Shown here: positions 7,015-17,100 of the stretch, piece after piece
How positions within the stretch are numbered: the first letter of the stretch is position 1
Layout of the letters: each line of letters begins with the position of its first letter
Assembly: GCF_006088715.1 (NCBI RefSeq)
Contig: NZ_CP030771.1
Span: forward strand, 744,001-808,000
Direction: 5' to 3'
Source: Streptomyces sp. YIM 121038
Lineage (GTDB): Bacteria > Actinomycetota > Actinomycetes > Streptomycetales > Streptomycetaceae
Length of the DNA: 64,000 nucleotides
The notes under the pieces: generated by a model
What the model was told of the DNA's origin: nothing
Database searches by the model: none
Seen by the model: only the letters and a program-made list of their open reading frames with translations
Translations under genes and position numbers: made by a program

Positions 7015-8925
7015 TCAGACCAGGGCGGGCTGGGCGGCCTGCTCCAGGCCCTCGCGCAGCCGCCGCATCGACGCCGCGTTGTTGCCGAACTGGTTGATGG
7101 CGAACGCGCCCCGGTAGTCGGGGCCGTAGCCGTGCTTGAGGAAGTTGACGAAGGAGCCGCTGGCGCTCAGGTCGACGAAGTAGTGGCGCGCCGGGTCGCG
7201 GAACGCGGTGGCCATCAGCGCGTCGAAGCGCACGCGCCCCCGGATCACGTCCCACGCGTAGTCGTCCCAGCCGGTCAGCGCCGCGCCGTCCAGCTCGCCG
7301 GCGTACGCGCACGAATAGACCGGCAGGTCGGGCGAGTTGACCGTGACCGCGCGGCCCAGGCTCCGGCACTCGTGCCGGATGTCGTCGACGAGGCCGGAGT
7401 GGAAGCCGTGGCGCACGGGAAGGCGGACGGCGATCACTCCTTCCGCGTCGAGCGCGGCACGGGCCTCGGCGACGCGCTCGGCCTCGCCGCTGACGACGAA
7501 GTTGCCGGTGGCCTCGCCGGTGAAGTTGACGCCCGCCAGGGCGAGTCCGGCGAACAGGTCGCGCCGCCGCTGGTAGAGGGAGGGCGGGGCGAGGACGCTC
7601 AGCATGCCGCCGGGGCGGCAGCGCGCCTGGAGGAGGTGGGCCTGCTTCATCACGAGGTCGAGGCCGTCCTCGAAGGACATCGCCCCGGCGACGGTGGCCG
7701 CGACGTACTCGCCGAGGCTGTGGCCGAGGACCGCGTCGGGGCGGAAGCCCTCCGCGCGCAGGGCCTCGGTGAGGCTCCAGCCGATGCTGTAGAGCGCCGC
7801 GTGCGTGTGCAGGACGTCGTCGAAGTCCTGGCCGCGCCGGGAGTCGTCGTACAGGGCCGGCACCAGGGACGTGCCCTGCGCGGCCGCGAAGAGCGCGTCG
7901 CACCGGTCCATGGCGTCCCGGAACGCCGGGTGGGTGTCGTACAGCTCCTGGCCCATGCGGTAGTACTGCGTGCCCTGGCCGCCGTACATGAAGACGACCT
8001 CGGGCCGCCGCAGGGGCCGGTGGGGGGCGGGGGCCGCCCGGGGCGACGGGGCCGCGGGTTCCTCGAAGGACAGCGGCTCCTCACGGATCTTGGCGGTGAG
8101 CTTGGTCAGGACGGTGCCGGGGCCGATCTCCCGGAAGTCGCCGTGGCCGCGCGCCATCAGCCAGGAGAGGGACTCGTACCACCGCACGGGGCTCGATATC
8201 TGCCGCACGAGGAGGTCGGAGTAGCCGGTCGTGGGGTACGGCCGCGCCGTGCAGTTGGCGATCACGGGGAGGCGCAGCGGGCGGAAGTCGACCCCCGCCA
8301 GATGGCGGGCGAACTCCTCCTGGACGTCGGCCATGCAGCGCGAGTGGAAGGCCGCGCTCACGTTGAGGGGGACGAACCGCGCCCCCGCCTCGGTGTAGGC
8401 CCCGCGGACGTCCGGGGCGTGGAGCTCGTCGTAGGCGCCGGAGAGGATGCACTGCTGCCGGGAGTTGATGTTGGCGATGTCGATGCCGGAGTACGGCAGT
8501 GCCGCCAGGATCTCCGCGACGCGCTCCTGGTCGAGGTTGACGACGGCGGCCATCGCGCCCTTGGGGGCCCGGCTCATCAGCTCGCCGCGCCTGCGCACGA
8601 GGTCGAGGCCGGTCGTGAAGTCGAAGGCGCCCGCGGCGAACAGGGCGCTGTACTCGCCCAGGCTGTGCCCGGCGACGACGGCGGGCGGGGCGCCGCCGGA
8701 GTCGACGTGGTCGAGGTACTGCAGGGCGCTGACCGCGTAGAGGGCGGGCTGGGTGTACTCGGTGCGGTTGAGGACCCGGTCGGGGTCGTCGACGCACAGG
8801 TCGCGCAGCGAGTAGCCGAGCAGCCGGTCCGCCCGGGCCACGAGGTCGGGGTACTTCTCGAACAGCTCCTTGCCCATGCCCTTGCGCTGGGAGCCCTGCC
8901 CGGGGAATACGTACACGGAAGTCAT
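7015..8925 (-). CDS. Discrete tandem acyltransferase / acyl hydrolase of the trans-AT PKS
   Basis: 636 residues from the ATG at 8925, starting 4 bases after the stop of the upstream gene. Two FabD-like domains are present. Domain 1 (about 1-300) has GQGSQ near the start, GHSLGE with Ser88, Arg113 at the carboxylate-binding position and an FHS motif; it should load malonyl-CoA onto the ACPs of the AT-less modules. Domain 2 (about 325-630) has GGQGTQYYRMG and GHSLGE with Ser403, but Gln428 at the position equivalent to Arg113. Loss of this Arg is typical of trans-AT acyl hydrolases (PedC type), which clear stalled acyl chains. The protein therefore probably combines loading and proofreading. 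It is the last gene of the operon. Confidence 0.92.
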   Translation of the reverse strand: MTSVYVFPGQGSQRKGMGKELFEKYPDLVARADRLLGYSLRDLCVDDPDRVLNRTEYTQPALYAVSALQYLDHVDSGGAPPAVVAGHSLGEYSALFAAGAFDFTTGLDLVRRRGELMSRAPKGAMAAVVNLDQERVAEILAALPYSGIDIANINSRQQCILSGAYDELHAPDVRGAYTEAGARFVPLNVSAAFHSRCMADVQEEFARHLAGVDFRPLRLPVIANCTARPYPTTGYSDLLVRQISSPVRWYESLSWLMARGHGDFREIGPGTVLTKLTAKIREEPLSFEEPAAPSPRAAPAPHRPLRRPEVVFMYGGQGTQYYRMGQELYDTHPAFRDAMDRCDALFAAAQGTSLVPALYDDSRRGQDFDDVLHTHAALYSIGWSLTEALRAEGFRPDAVLGHSLGEYVAATVAGAMSFEDGLDLVMKQAHLLQARCRPGGMLSVLAPPSLYQRRRDLFAGLALAGVNFTGEATGNFVVSGEAERVAEARAALDAEGVIAVRLPVRHGFHSGLVDDIRHECRSLGRAVTVNSPDLPVYSCAYAGELDGAALTGWDDYAWDVIRGRVRFDALMATAFRDPARHYFVDLSASGSFVNFLKHGYGPDYRGAFAINQFGNNAASMRRLREGLEQAAQPALV

Positions 8926-8929
8926 GTGA

Positions 8930-11293
8930 TCACTCAGCCGTCGCGAGAGGTGCCGGTCCGCCAACGGCGGTGTCGGGCGTGGGTGGTGTGCTGTCGGCGG
9001 CCAGGGCGCCGTAGGCGGCCAGGCGCTCGGTGAGCAGGGCCGCGGTCTCCCGCAGCAGCCGTTCGGCGATGACGTCGACCCTGCGGCCGCGCCACGGTTC
9101 GAGGTCGGTGCCGCGCACCCAGGTGTTGAAGGCGCCGAGGGCGGGGCCGCAGTGGATCTGGTAGTCGACGCGCTGGTCGGCGCCGCGCAGCGCCAGGCGC
9201 GTGGAGTGGACGAAGTACCAGCGGAAGACGTGGGCCATCTTCTGCTTGGGGCTGCGCTCGACGTCCGCGAGCCGGGCGGGGGAACGCCGGGCGAGGTACG
9301 CCCGGGTCTCCTCCCACACCTCGTCGAGGGAGCGCTTGAAGTACTTGGTCTCCAGGGTGGCCCGGGTGCGCGGGTCGAGGTCGTCGAGGGAGTCGTGGCG
9401 TACGTAGAGCTCGTACAGCTTCTGGGCGCGGGCGGGGAAGAACGTGCTCTTCCTGACGGCCTGGACGCGGGCGCCGACCTCGAACATGTCGCCCGCGGGC
9501 GCGTACTCGGTGTCGTGCACGCCGAGGCCCTGGAGCAGGTCCTTGACCGCGTCGCTGGTCCCGGCCTCCACGGTGCACTGGTTGATGGAGCCGGTCACGA
9601 GGAACTCGGCGCCCAGGGTCAGGGCCGCGAGGGCCGCGTCGGGGGTGCCGATGCCGCCCGCCGCGCCGACGCGCACGGCGGCCTCGCCGCCCTGTGCCGA
9701 GTAGCCCTCCTCGCGCGTCACGCGGTCGCGCAGGGCGCGCATCGCGGGCATCAGGACGTAGGCGTTGCCGCCGTCGGTGTGGCCCGCGGAGTCCGCCTCG
9801 ACGCACAGGTCCTGGGCCAGCGGCAGGCGGGCCCCGAGCGCGGCCTGCTCGGGGGTGACGAGCCCGTCGTCGAGCAGGCGGCGCACCAGGGGTTCCGGGG
9901 CGGGGCGCAGGAAGTGCTCGGCGACCTCGGTGCGCGAGACCTTGGCGATGATGTGGTGGTCCTGCCGCAGGCGCCCCTCGGCGTCGGTGCCGAGGCCCGC
10001 GAGGCGGTAGTGGACCAGGGGCAGCGTGGGCCGCAGATAGGCGGACGCCTCGACGGAGCGCACGCCGTGGCGCAGGTACAGCTCGACGGTACGGGCCTCC
10101 AGGTCCGGGTCGTCCGGGTGGTTGAGGAGGTTCATGCCGAAGGCGCGGCCGGGGTCCAGGCCCTTCCGGATGCGGGTGATCGCGTCGTCGACCTCGTCGA
10201 GGGGGAGGCCGCCGGTGCCGAAGAAGCCGAGCATGCCCGCGTTGCCGAGGGCGGTGACGAGGTCGACCGAGGCGATGCCCTTGTACATCGCTCCGGCCGC
10301 GTAGGCGTAGTCGACGCCGTGCGCCGCGCGGAAGTGCGGGCTGCCGAGGGCCCGGGGCGACAAGGCGGGCGGCGTGGCGGGGTGCGGCGGGGCGGGGTGC
10401 GGGGGCTGTGGTTCCACGGTGGTCTCGCTCGGGGACGGCTGCGGGCGGGGCGGGGGCGCGGGCCGGGCCGCCGGGGCCGTGGCGGGGCCAGGGGCCGTGC
10501 CTGGCTCCGGGGGCGCGCTCTCCCAGGGGAAGACGCCCTCCTCGGCGTAGCGCCGGATGGCCCGTACGTTGTCGGGGTCGCCGAAGACCTGGCGGTTGGT
10601 GGCGAGCGCGACGTCCTTGGTGTGCTCGGTCAGCGGGGACAGCTCGCGCAGATACGCCTTGTAGCGCGCGACGCCCTTCTTCGACAGGCGTCCCAGGCGC
10701 TGGAGGTGGCGCCGCAGGAGCGCGTCGCTGGGTGTGCCGAGGGCGTCGACGAGCCCCCACTCGTGGGCCTGGCGGGCGTCGACGGTCTGGGTGGTGGCGG
10801 CGAGGTAGTGGGCGCGCTGGAAGCCGGTCCTGCGGATCAGATAGGGCAGCACGACGGCCGGGATCAGGCCGAAGAGCAGCTCGGAGAGGCTGAAGGTCGC
10901 GCTCTCGTCGGCGATCACCACGTCGCACGCGGCGACGAGGCCGACGCCGCCCGCGTTGGCCTTGCCGCGCACGTGCGCCACGGTGAGCACGTCGGCGTAG
11001 GCCATGCGCCGGAACAGCTCGTACATCGGCTCGGGGTCGAAGGACGTGTCCCGGCCCGAGCGCGCCGCGTCGCTGATCACGCCGAAGTCGGCGCCGAAGC
11101 AGAAGACCTCGGGCAGGCCTTCGAGGACGACGACGGTGGTGTGCTCCGCGCCGGCGGCGCGCGCGAAGACGTCGTCGAGCTCGTGGACGAGCGTGGCGTT
11201 GATGGCGTTGCCCGCGTCGGGCCGGTGGATCTGCGCGAAGAGGACGCTGCCCTGTTCGCGGACGCGCAGGGTGGAGTAGGTCAGTCGATCCAT
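8930..11293 (-). CDS. Fused ECH1 dehydratase (PksH-like) and trans enoylreductase (PfaD-like)
   Basis: 787 residues; the ATG at 11293 overlaps the HMGS stop by 13 bases. Residues 1-258 are a crotonase domain closely resembling PksH (LEGLPEVFCFGADF, then VRGKANAGGVG and SATFSLSELLFGL). PksH dehydrates the HMG-ACP intermediate to 3-methylglutaconyl-ACP. A Pro-rich linker follows (about 259-315). Residues about 316-770 are a flavin-dependent enoylreductase of the PfaD/2-nitropropane-dioxygenase type (AGAMYKGIASVDLVTALG, FFGTGGLP, GAAGGIGTPDAAL). ECH1 and trans-ER are usually separate proteins, or the ER is fused to an AT. The decarboxylating partner ECH2 (PksI) is not seen in the window. Confidence 0.9.
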   Translation of the reverse strand: MDRLTYSTLRVREQGSVLFAQIHRPDAGNAINATLVHELDDVFARAAGAEHTTVVVLEGLPEVFCFGADFGVISDAARSGRDTSFDPEPMYELFRRMAYADVLTVAHVRGKANAGGVGLVAACDVVIADESATFSLSELLFGLIPAVVLPYLIRRTGFQRAHYLAATTQTVDARQAHEWGLVDALGTPSDALLRRHLQRLGRLSKKGVARYKAYLRELSPLTEHTKDVALATNRQVFGDPDNVRAIRRYAEEGVFPWESAPPEPGTAPGPATAPAARPAPPPRPQPSPSETTVEPQPPHPAPPHPATPPALSPRALGSPHFRAAHGVDYAYAAGAMYKGIASVDLVTALGNAGMLGFFGTGGLPLDEVDDAITRIRKGLDPGRAFGMNLLNHPDDPDLEARTVELYLRHGVRSVEASAYLRPTLPLVHYRLAGLGTDAEGRLRQDHHIIAKVSRTEVAEHFLRPAPEPLVRRLLDDGLVTPEQAALGARLPLAQDLCVEADSAGHTDGGNAYVLMPAMRALRDRVTREEGYSAQGGEAAVRVGAAGGIGTPDAALAALTLGAEFLVTGSINQCTVEAGTSDAVKDLLQGLGVHDTEYAPAGDMFEVGARVQAVRKSTFFPARAQKLYELYVRHDSLDDLDPRTRATLETKYFKRSLDEVWEETRAYLARRSPARLADVERSPKQKMAHVFRWYFVHSTRLALRGADQRVDYQIHCGPALGAFNTWVRGTDLEPWRGRRVDVIAERLLRETAALLTERLAAYGALAADSTPPTPDTAVGGPAPLATAE

Positions 11294-12546
11294 GCGTACT
11301 CCCGGTGGAACTCCTTGATCGCGCGCAGGACGAGGCGCGGCGACGAGCCCGTGCCGCGCGGTGCGGTCCTGGCGACGAGGTCCTGGTTCACGACGGTGTC
11401 GCGGGTGCCGACGCGGACGAAGGCGCTCTCGCGCAGGAGCTGGTCGTACTCGTCGAGGGAGAGCTGGTAGCGCCCGTCGAGGTGGTCCTCGATGCCCATG
11501 GCCCGCAGCCGCTCAGCGCCGTCGGGGGTGACGACGCCGCTGTAGAACTCCGAGCAGCAGCCGGATCCGTAGGAGAAGAGTCCGACGCGCCGCGGGTCGG
11601 GGTAGCTGCCGGTGCAGATGGTCCCGGCGAGGGAGAGGAAGACCGTCGCGCCCATGATGTTGCCGACGCGGCCGCAGTAGCTGAGGCCCGGGGCGACGCG
11701 GCGCTCGAAGTCCTCGGCGACCTCGGCGCCCTTGGCCCCCGCGACCTTGCGCATCATGGTGCGGTGGGCGCCCTTCACCATGCCGCCGAAGGGGGTGTGG
11801 AAGGCGAGGTACTGGAAGGTGTCGCGGTAGTCCGCGCCCTCCACCTTGGCCTCGTAGGCGCGGTAGGCCTGCTCGCAGCAGTCGAGGTACGACATCAGGG
11901 AGAGGTCGACGTCGCCCGCCTCGCTGTCGGGGGCGGGGCGGCAGGTGTCCATCACCTCGTAGCCGTAGGTGCCGCTGGCGCCGACGTCGAGCTGGAAGAC
12001 GTGCGGCTCGGCGCTGACCAGCAGGGCCACCGCGCCCGCGCCGCCGCTGGGCTCGGCGTAGGCCCAGTCCTGCGCGGCCACGTCGTCGCCGTCCTCCAGG
12101 ATGTAGCGCGAGATGTCCGTGGCGATCACCAGGGCCTTGGCGCCGGGCGAGGTGCCCGAGAGGATGAAGTTGCAGGCCATCTGGAGCCCGGCGGTGCCCG
12201 CGTAGCAGGCCTGCTTGAGCTCGAACATGCGGCAGTTGCGGCTCAGGCCGAGCTGGTCGTGCAGATAGGTGCTCGCCGACTTGGAGAAGTCGAAGCCCGA
12301 CTCGGTGCAGGTGATGAGGAGTTCGATGCGGCTCTTGTCCTCCTCGCTCATGCGGTCGAGGAGCGGCCGGGCCGCGTTGGCCCCGAAGGTGACCGGGTCC
12401 TCGAAGGGCAGCGCGACCGTCTTCTCCTTCATCAGGAGGTTGTTCAGGCGCGCGAGGTCGAGCTCGCGGTGCCGCGCCAACTGCATGACGTCGAGCACGG
12501 CCGAGCCGCCGAACACGTTCATCGCTTCGATACCGACGCGGGACAT
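11281..12546 (-). CDS. HMG-CoA synthase homologue for beta-branching (PksG-like)
   Basis: 421 residues from the ATG at 12546. The catalytic triad of the family is visible: Glu82 in CTESGFD, nucleophile Cys114 in KQACYAGTAG, and His250 in AFHTPFGGMVKGAHR. It adds acetate from a donor ACP to the beta-keto group of an ACP-bound chain, giving an HMG-type intermediate. It sits between the decarboxylating KS (20-base gap) and the ECH1-ER gene (13-base overlap), the usual order of an HCS cassette. The likely acceptor is the Trp-flagged ACP triplet at the start of PKS2. Confidence 0.95.
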   Translation of the reverse strand: MSRVGIEAMNVFGGSAVLDVMQLARHRELDLARLNNLLMKEKTVALPFEDPVTFGANAARPLLDRMSEEDKSRIELLITCTESGFDFSKSASTYLHDQLGLSRNCRMFELKQACYAGTAGLQMACNFILSGTSPGAKALVIATDISRYILEDGDDVAAQDWAYAEPSGGAGAVALLVSAEPHVFQLDVGASGTYGYEVMDTCRPAPDSEAGDVDLSLMSYLDCCEQAYRAYEAKVEGADYRDTFQYLAFHTPFGGMVKGAHRTMMRKVAGAKGAEVAEDFERRVAPGLSYCGRVGNIMGATVFLSLAGTICTGSYPDPRRVGLFSYGSGCCSEFYSGVVTPDGAERLRAMGIEDHLDGRYQLSLDEYDQLLRESAFVRVGTRDTVVNQDLVARTAPRGTGSSPRLVLRAIKEFHREYAWID

Positions 12547-12566
12547 GGGGTTCGCTGTTCTGCTCT

Positions 12567-13790
12567 CTATGCGGCGCACGCGCTCAGGCACAGTGCGGTG
12601 TTGATGCCGCCGAAGCCCATGCTCAGGCTCAGGCAGTGCTGGATGTCGGCCTCGACGGCCGTCTCGCGCACCCAGTGGAGGGCATCGTCGACGGGTTCGG
12701 CGAGGTTGCGCGTGGGGTGCAGCCGCCCGTGCCGCAGTTGCAGCAGGGACGCGGCCGCCTCGACGGCTCCGGCGGCCGTCAGGCCGTGGCCGGTGATCGA
12801 CTTCGTGGCGTTGACGGCGGCGTGCGTGAGGCCGCAGGCCTTGAGCGCCGCCACCTCGGTCTCGTCGCCCGTCGGGGACGCGGTGCCGTGCGGGTTGACG
12901 TAGTCGATGTCCCGGGCGGTGAGCCCGGCGCGGTCCAGGGCCTGGCGGATCGCGGCGCTCTCGCCCGCGAGGGACGGGTTGGGGTTGCGGTTGCCGTCCA
13001 GGCGCACGGACCAGCCGCCGATCCGCGCGTACGGGGCGGGGGCGTCGGGGCGGGCGCCCCGGCGCTCGATCACGAGGGCGGCGCAGGCCTCGCCGTAGAC
13101 GAAGCCGGACCGCGCCGTGTCGAAGGGACGGCAGGCCGCGGCGGGCGCGTCGGCGTGCTCCTCGCCCGCCATGGCACCCATGGCGTGCAGGCCGAGCAGC
13201 TCCCAGTACGACAGGTCGGCGAGCGCGCCCAGGGCGACGCACACGTCGACGCGGCCCGCGGCGACGGCCTCGGCCGCCTCGATGACCGCGAGCTGTCCGC
13301 TGGCCGACGCGCCGCCCACGGTGTGGGCGAGGCCGCGGATCCCGAAGGCGCTCGTGCACAGGCCGCACAGGTCGGTGTCCAGGTACGACAGGCCGTAGCT
13401 GGGCCGCAGGAAGTGCGGCTTGGCCCGGTGCCGGTCGTGGGCCAGGACGAGTTCGCGCTGCTGGAGGTTGCTGCCGCCGATGACGAGCCCGACCCGGTCC
13501 GGGTCGTACCCGTCGAGTCCCGCCTCGGTCCACGCCTCTTCGAGGGTGGCGAGGGCGACCTGCCCGGTGAGCGACGCGGTGCGCAGCTCCCGGGCGCCGA
13601 GCCGGGTGGGCGGCGCCTGGGCGGGCAGTTCGGCGCCCACGAACCGGGTGCCGGACTGCCGCCCGGGCCGGTCCATGACGGCGAACCGGTGCTCTCCCGC
13701 GAACAGTGACCGGGTGAAGGCGGCCTTGCCCCGGCCCACGGCGGTGGTGACGCCGATGCCGGTGACGACGAGCCCTGCGGAGTCGCTCAC
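12567..13790 (-). CDS. Decarboxylating ketosynthase of the HCS cassette (PksF-like)
   Basis: 407 residues from a GTG at 13790, one base after the ACP stop. It has the KAS-II fold, and the two active-site His motifs are intact (NPHGTASPTGD and SITGHGLTAAG). The nucleophile position reads GGASASG, so Ser162 replaces the usual Cys. This substitution is characteristic of the cassette KS enzymes, which decarboxylate malonyl-ACP to acetyl-ACP rather than condense. It therefore supplies the acetyl donor on the adjacent small ACP for the HMGS. Confidence 0.92.
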   Translation of the reverse strand: MSDSAGLVVTGIGVTTAVGRGKAAFTRSLFAGEHRFAVMDRPGRQSGTRFVGAELPAQAPPTRLGARELRTASLTGQVALATLEEAWTEAGLDGYDPDRVGLVIGGSNLQQRELVLAHDRHRAKPHFLRPSYGLSYLDTDLCGLCTSAFGIRGLAHTVGGASASGQLAVIEAAEAVAAGRVDVCVALGALADLSYWELLGLHAMGAMAGEEHADAPAAACRPFDTARSGFVYGEACAALVIERRGARPDAPAPYARIGGWSVRLDGNRNPNPSLAGESAAIRQALDRAGLTARDIDYVNPHGTASPTGDETEVAALKACGLTHAAVNATKSITGHGLTAAGAVEAAASLLQLRHGRLHPTRNLAEPVDDALHWVRETAVEADIQHCLSLSMGFGGINTALCLSACAA

Positions 13791-13791
13791 G

Positions 13792-14046
13792 TCACCCGGC
13801 CTTGACCGCTGCCGTGTCGCTGAGGTGCTGCGCGAGCTCGCCCAGGTTCTGCGGCCCGTGGGTGTCGACCAGGGGTATGTCCAGGTCCATCTCCTCCAGG
13901 ACGGTCATCACGATCTCCGCGCGGTCCATGGAGTTGGCGCCGAGCGCGTCCAGGGTGTCGGTCTCGGTGAAGTCGTGGTCGGCGAGTTCCGGGAGGATCT
14001 CGCGGACGGCGTCGACGATCAGGGCGAAGGTCTTGTCCTTGGTCAT
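13792..14046 (-). CDS. Donor acyl carrier protein of the beta-branching cassette (AcpK-like)
   Basis: 84 residues from the ATG at 14046. It is a complete four-helix ACP with phosphopantetheine Ser39 in GANSMDRAE. It is expected to carry the malonyl, then acetyl, group used by HMGS. It lies 79 bases after the NRPS2 stop, the only sizeable gap in the operon's biosynthetic half; I see no gene or clear signal in that gap. The next gene starts one base after its stop. Confidence 0.92.
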   Translation of the reverse strand: MTKDKTFALIVDAVREILPELADHDFTETDTLDALGANSMDRAEIVMTVLEEMDLDIPLVDTHGPQNLGELAQHLSDTAAVKAG

Positions 14047-14125
14047 GTGCGCGCTTTCGCTCGGAGGGACTTGCGGAGGGGCTTGCGGGGAGGGGTCAGG
14101 TCGGTGGCCGGGGCGGGGACGGTGC

Positions 14126-17100
14126 TCATCCGGGCCCGCCGTCCGCCGCCGCCTCGCGCAGCCGCGCGAGGCTCGCGCCCGGCTGCGTGACGATCTTGAG
14201 CAGCAACCTCTCATAGGTGGCCGCCAGGGTCCGGGCCGTGCTCCTGGCGTACAGGTCGGTGCTGTACTCCAGGTAGCCGCGCAGTCCCTCGGGGGTCTCG
14301 CGGACGACGAGGTTGAGGTCGAACTTCGCCGTGCCGCTGTCGGTGGGCAGCGGCACGAAGCCGAGCGCGCCGGGGTCGGCGGCGTCCCGGGGCGCGGCCT
14401 CGGCGGCGGGCACCAGGTTGAACATGGCCTGGAACAGCGGCGAGTGCGCCGGGTCGGGCTCGGGCACCAGGTCCTTCACGAGGTCGGCGAACGGGACGTC
14501 CTTGTGCTCGTGGGCGGCGGCGGTGACGCGCCGGGCCTGGGCGAGGAGGTCGTCGAAGGCCTGCTCGGGCCGTACGTCCAGGCGCATGACCAGGACGTTG
14601 ATGAAGTAGCCGACGAGGCGCTCCAGCTCCGGCCGCGGCCGGTTGGTCACCGGCGAGCCGATGGCCAGGTCCCGGTCCTCGGTGTGCGCGCCGAGCAGCG
14701 TCGCGAAGGCCGAGAGGAGCGTCAGGTAGAGCGTGCCGCCGCGCTCCTTGCTGACCCGCTTGAGCTGGTCGAGCACCGCGGCGGGGACGTTCACCTCGAC
14801 CGACGCCCCCTGGTACGACTTCGCCGCGGGCCGCCGGTAGTCGGTGCGCAGCGCGGTGCGGGCCGGCAGGCCCGCGAGCCGGGAGCGCCAGTAGGCCTCC
14901 TGCCGGGCGCGGGCGTCGGCGTCGACGACCTGGTGCTGCCAGTGCGCGAAGTCCGCGTACTGCACGGGCAGTTCGGGCAGCGAGGGCGCCTCGCCGCGGC
15001 TCAGCGCCTGGTACAGGGCGTTGAGCTCGGCGATGAACACGCCGGTCGACCAGCCGTCGAAGATGCCCCAGGGCCGGGTCACGACGGCGACGTGCTCGTG
15101 CGGCGCGAGCGTCAGGATGTGCACGCGCAGCATGTGCCGGTCCTCGGGGTCGAACGGCCGCAGCCGTTCGGCCCGCAGGTACTCGGCGACCGCGCTGTCA
15201 CCCGCGACGTCCTCGAAGGCGACGGTGAAGCCGGTGGCGTCGTTCACCCGCTGCACGTAGGTGTCGCCGCGCCTCGGGTAGCTGGTGCGCAGCACGGCGT
15301 GGCGGGCCACGAGCCCTTCGAAGGCGCGCGCGTAGGCCTGCCGGTCGAGGGGGCCGATGATCCGGTAGGCCATCTGCACGTTGTCGTACGACGAGCCGAG
15401 GTGTGCGCGCGGGTTGAGGAACCAGAGTTCGCTCTGCTGGAAGGAGAGCGGGCTCTCGTCGCCGGGGCCGGTGACGGGCACCAGCGGGACGGTCCCGTCG
15501 GCCGCGGGGCCCGCCGCCGCGTCGAGTGCGGCGGCCAGCTCGCCGAGGGTGGCACCGGCGAGGATCGACTGGAGCGGCAGCTCCTTGCCGGTCTCCTGCT
15601 TGACGCGGATGGTGAGCCGGGTGGCGAGCAGGGAGTGCCCGCCAAGGTCGAAGAAGCCGTCCTGGAGCCCGACGCGGTCGAGGTCGAGGACGTCCTGGAC
15701 GAGGCGGCACAGCGCGCGCTCGGTGGCGGTGCGCGGCGCGACGTAGACCTCCTTGTGCACGTCGGCCTCGTCGGGCGCGGGCAGGGCCCGCTTGTCGACC
15801 TTGCCGTTGGGGGTGAGCGGCAGCTCTTCGAGGGCGACGAAGACGCTGGGGACCATGTACTCGGGGACGCGGCCCGCCAGGTGGTCCTTCAGCTCCCGGG
15901 TCAGGGCCTGGCCGGTGGTGGCGATCTGCGGCACGTTCGCCAGGTGGGTCGCGCGGTAGGCGGCACGGGCCAGGGCGGTCGGCCGCTCGCCCTTGGCGAG
16001 GATCAGGTCGAGGCCGTCGAGGCGGTCCTGGGACCAGGTCAGGGCGGTCCGGTAGCCGAGCTCCTCGGCGTACCCGAGGACGTCCTCCAGGTCGCGCACC
16101 CGCTGGGCGGCGGCGTCCGAGAGGCGGTGCGCGCCCAGGGGCTCGACGTGCTGCTGCGCGGTGGTGCCGCGCAGGCCCTCGGCGGCGCGGACGTCGTCGG
16201 CGACGCGCGGGTTGTCCAGGCCCGTGACGCCGAACCGGGTGCGGGCGCCGTCGGCGAGCAGGGCGCGCAGCTCGTCGGGCGTGGTGGCGGTCAGCCACGG
16301 CAGGTCGCTCTCGGCGGCGGCGGGGCCCTTGGTGAGGACCACGTCGTAGCGGTAGCTGAGCATCTCGTTGCCGCCGGTGCCGCGCTTGACGGCGATGTCG
16401 ACGGAGCCGACGTCCGCGAAGCGCTCGGGCAGTCCGGCGAAGTAGCTCGGGCTGACCAGGAGTTCGGTCTCCTGCTGGCGGCGGCGCTGCACCTGGCGGG
16501 CCAGGGCGGTGACGGAGGTGCGGGCGGCGAGGCGGCTGCGCTCCACGGCCGTGACGTGCGCGGAGAACAGGTCGAGGTTCCTGATGTCGCCGAGGAGGAT
16601 CCGGCCGCCGTCGGCGACGAGCGGCAGCAGCCGCTCGATGACCTCCTCCAGGTAGAGGCGGTTGGGGAAGTACTGGGCCACGGAGTTGATGACGACGGTG
16701 TCGAACTTCTCCGTGGCGGTGAGGCCTTCGGGCACCGGCACGGACCGGGCGTCGCCCTGCGCGAGGGTGACGTGCGACCAGCCGCGGCGGTCGGCGCCGC
16801 GGCGCACTCCGGCCAGGGCCGACGCGGAGATGTCGACGGCGTGCACGGCCTCGCAGGCTCCGGCGTAGCGGAAGAGCAGCAGTCCCGTTCCGCAGCCGAC
16901 CTCCAGGAGCCTGCGGGGCCGCAGCTCCTCGATGCGGCGGACGGTGCCGTCGATCCACTCGCGCATCTCGTGCTCGGGGATGGCGTCGCCGGTGTAGCTG
17001 CTGTTCCAGCCGACCAGGTTGAGGTCGTCCCCGGAGCCGTCCGGGCCGCCGGGGTTCTCGGTGGTGTGCGCCTGCTCCTGCGCGTCGGTGCCGTACTGGT

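Noticed and set aside
8930..11293. Reading the crotonase domain as ECH2 (PksI)
   Set aside because: The segments LEGLPEVFCFGADF, VRGKANAGG and SFSLSELLFGL match PksH (ECH1), not PksI as I know it.
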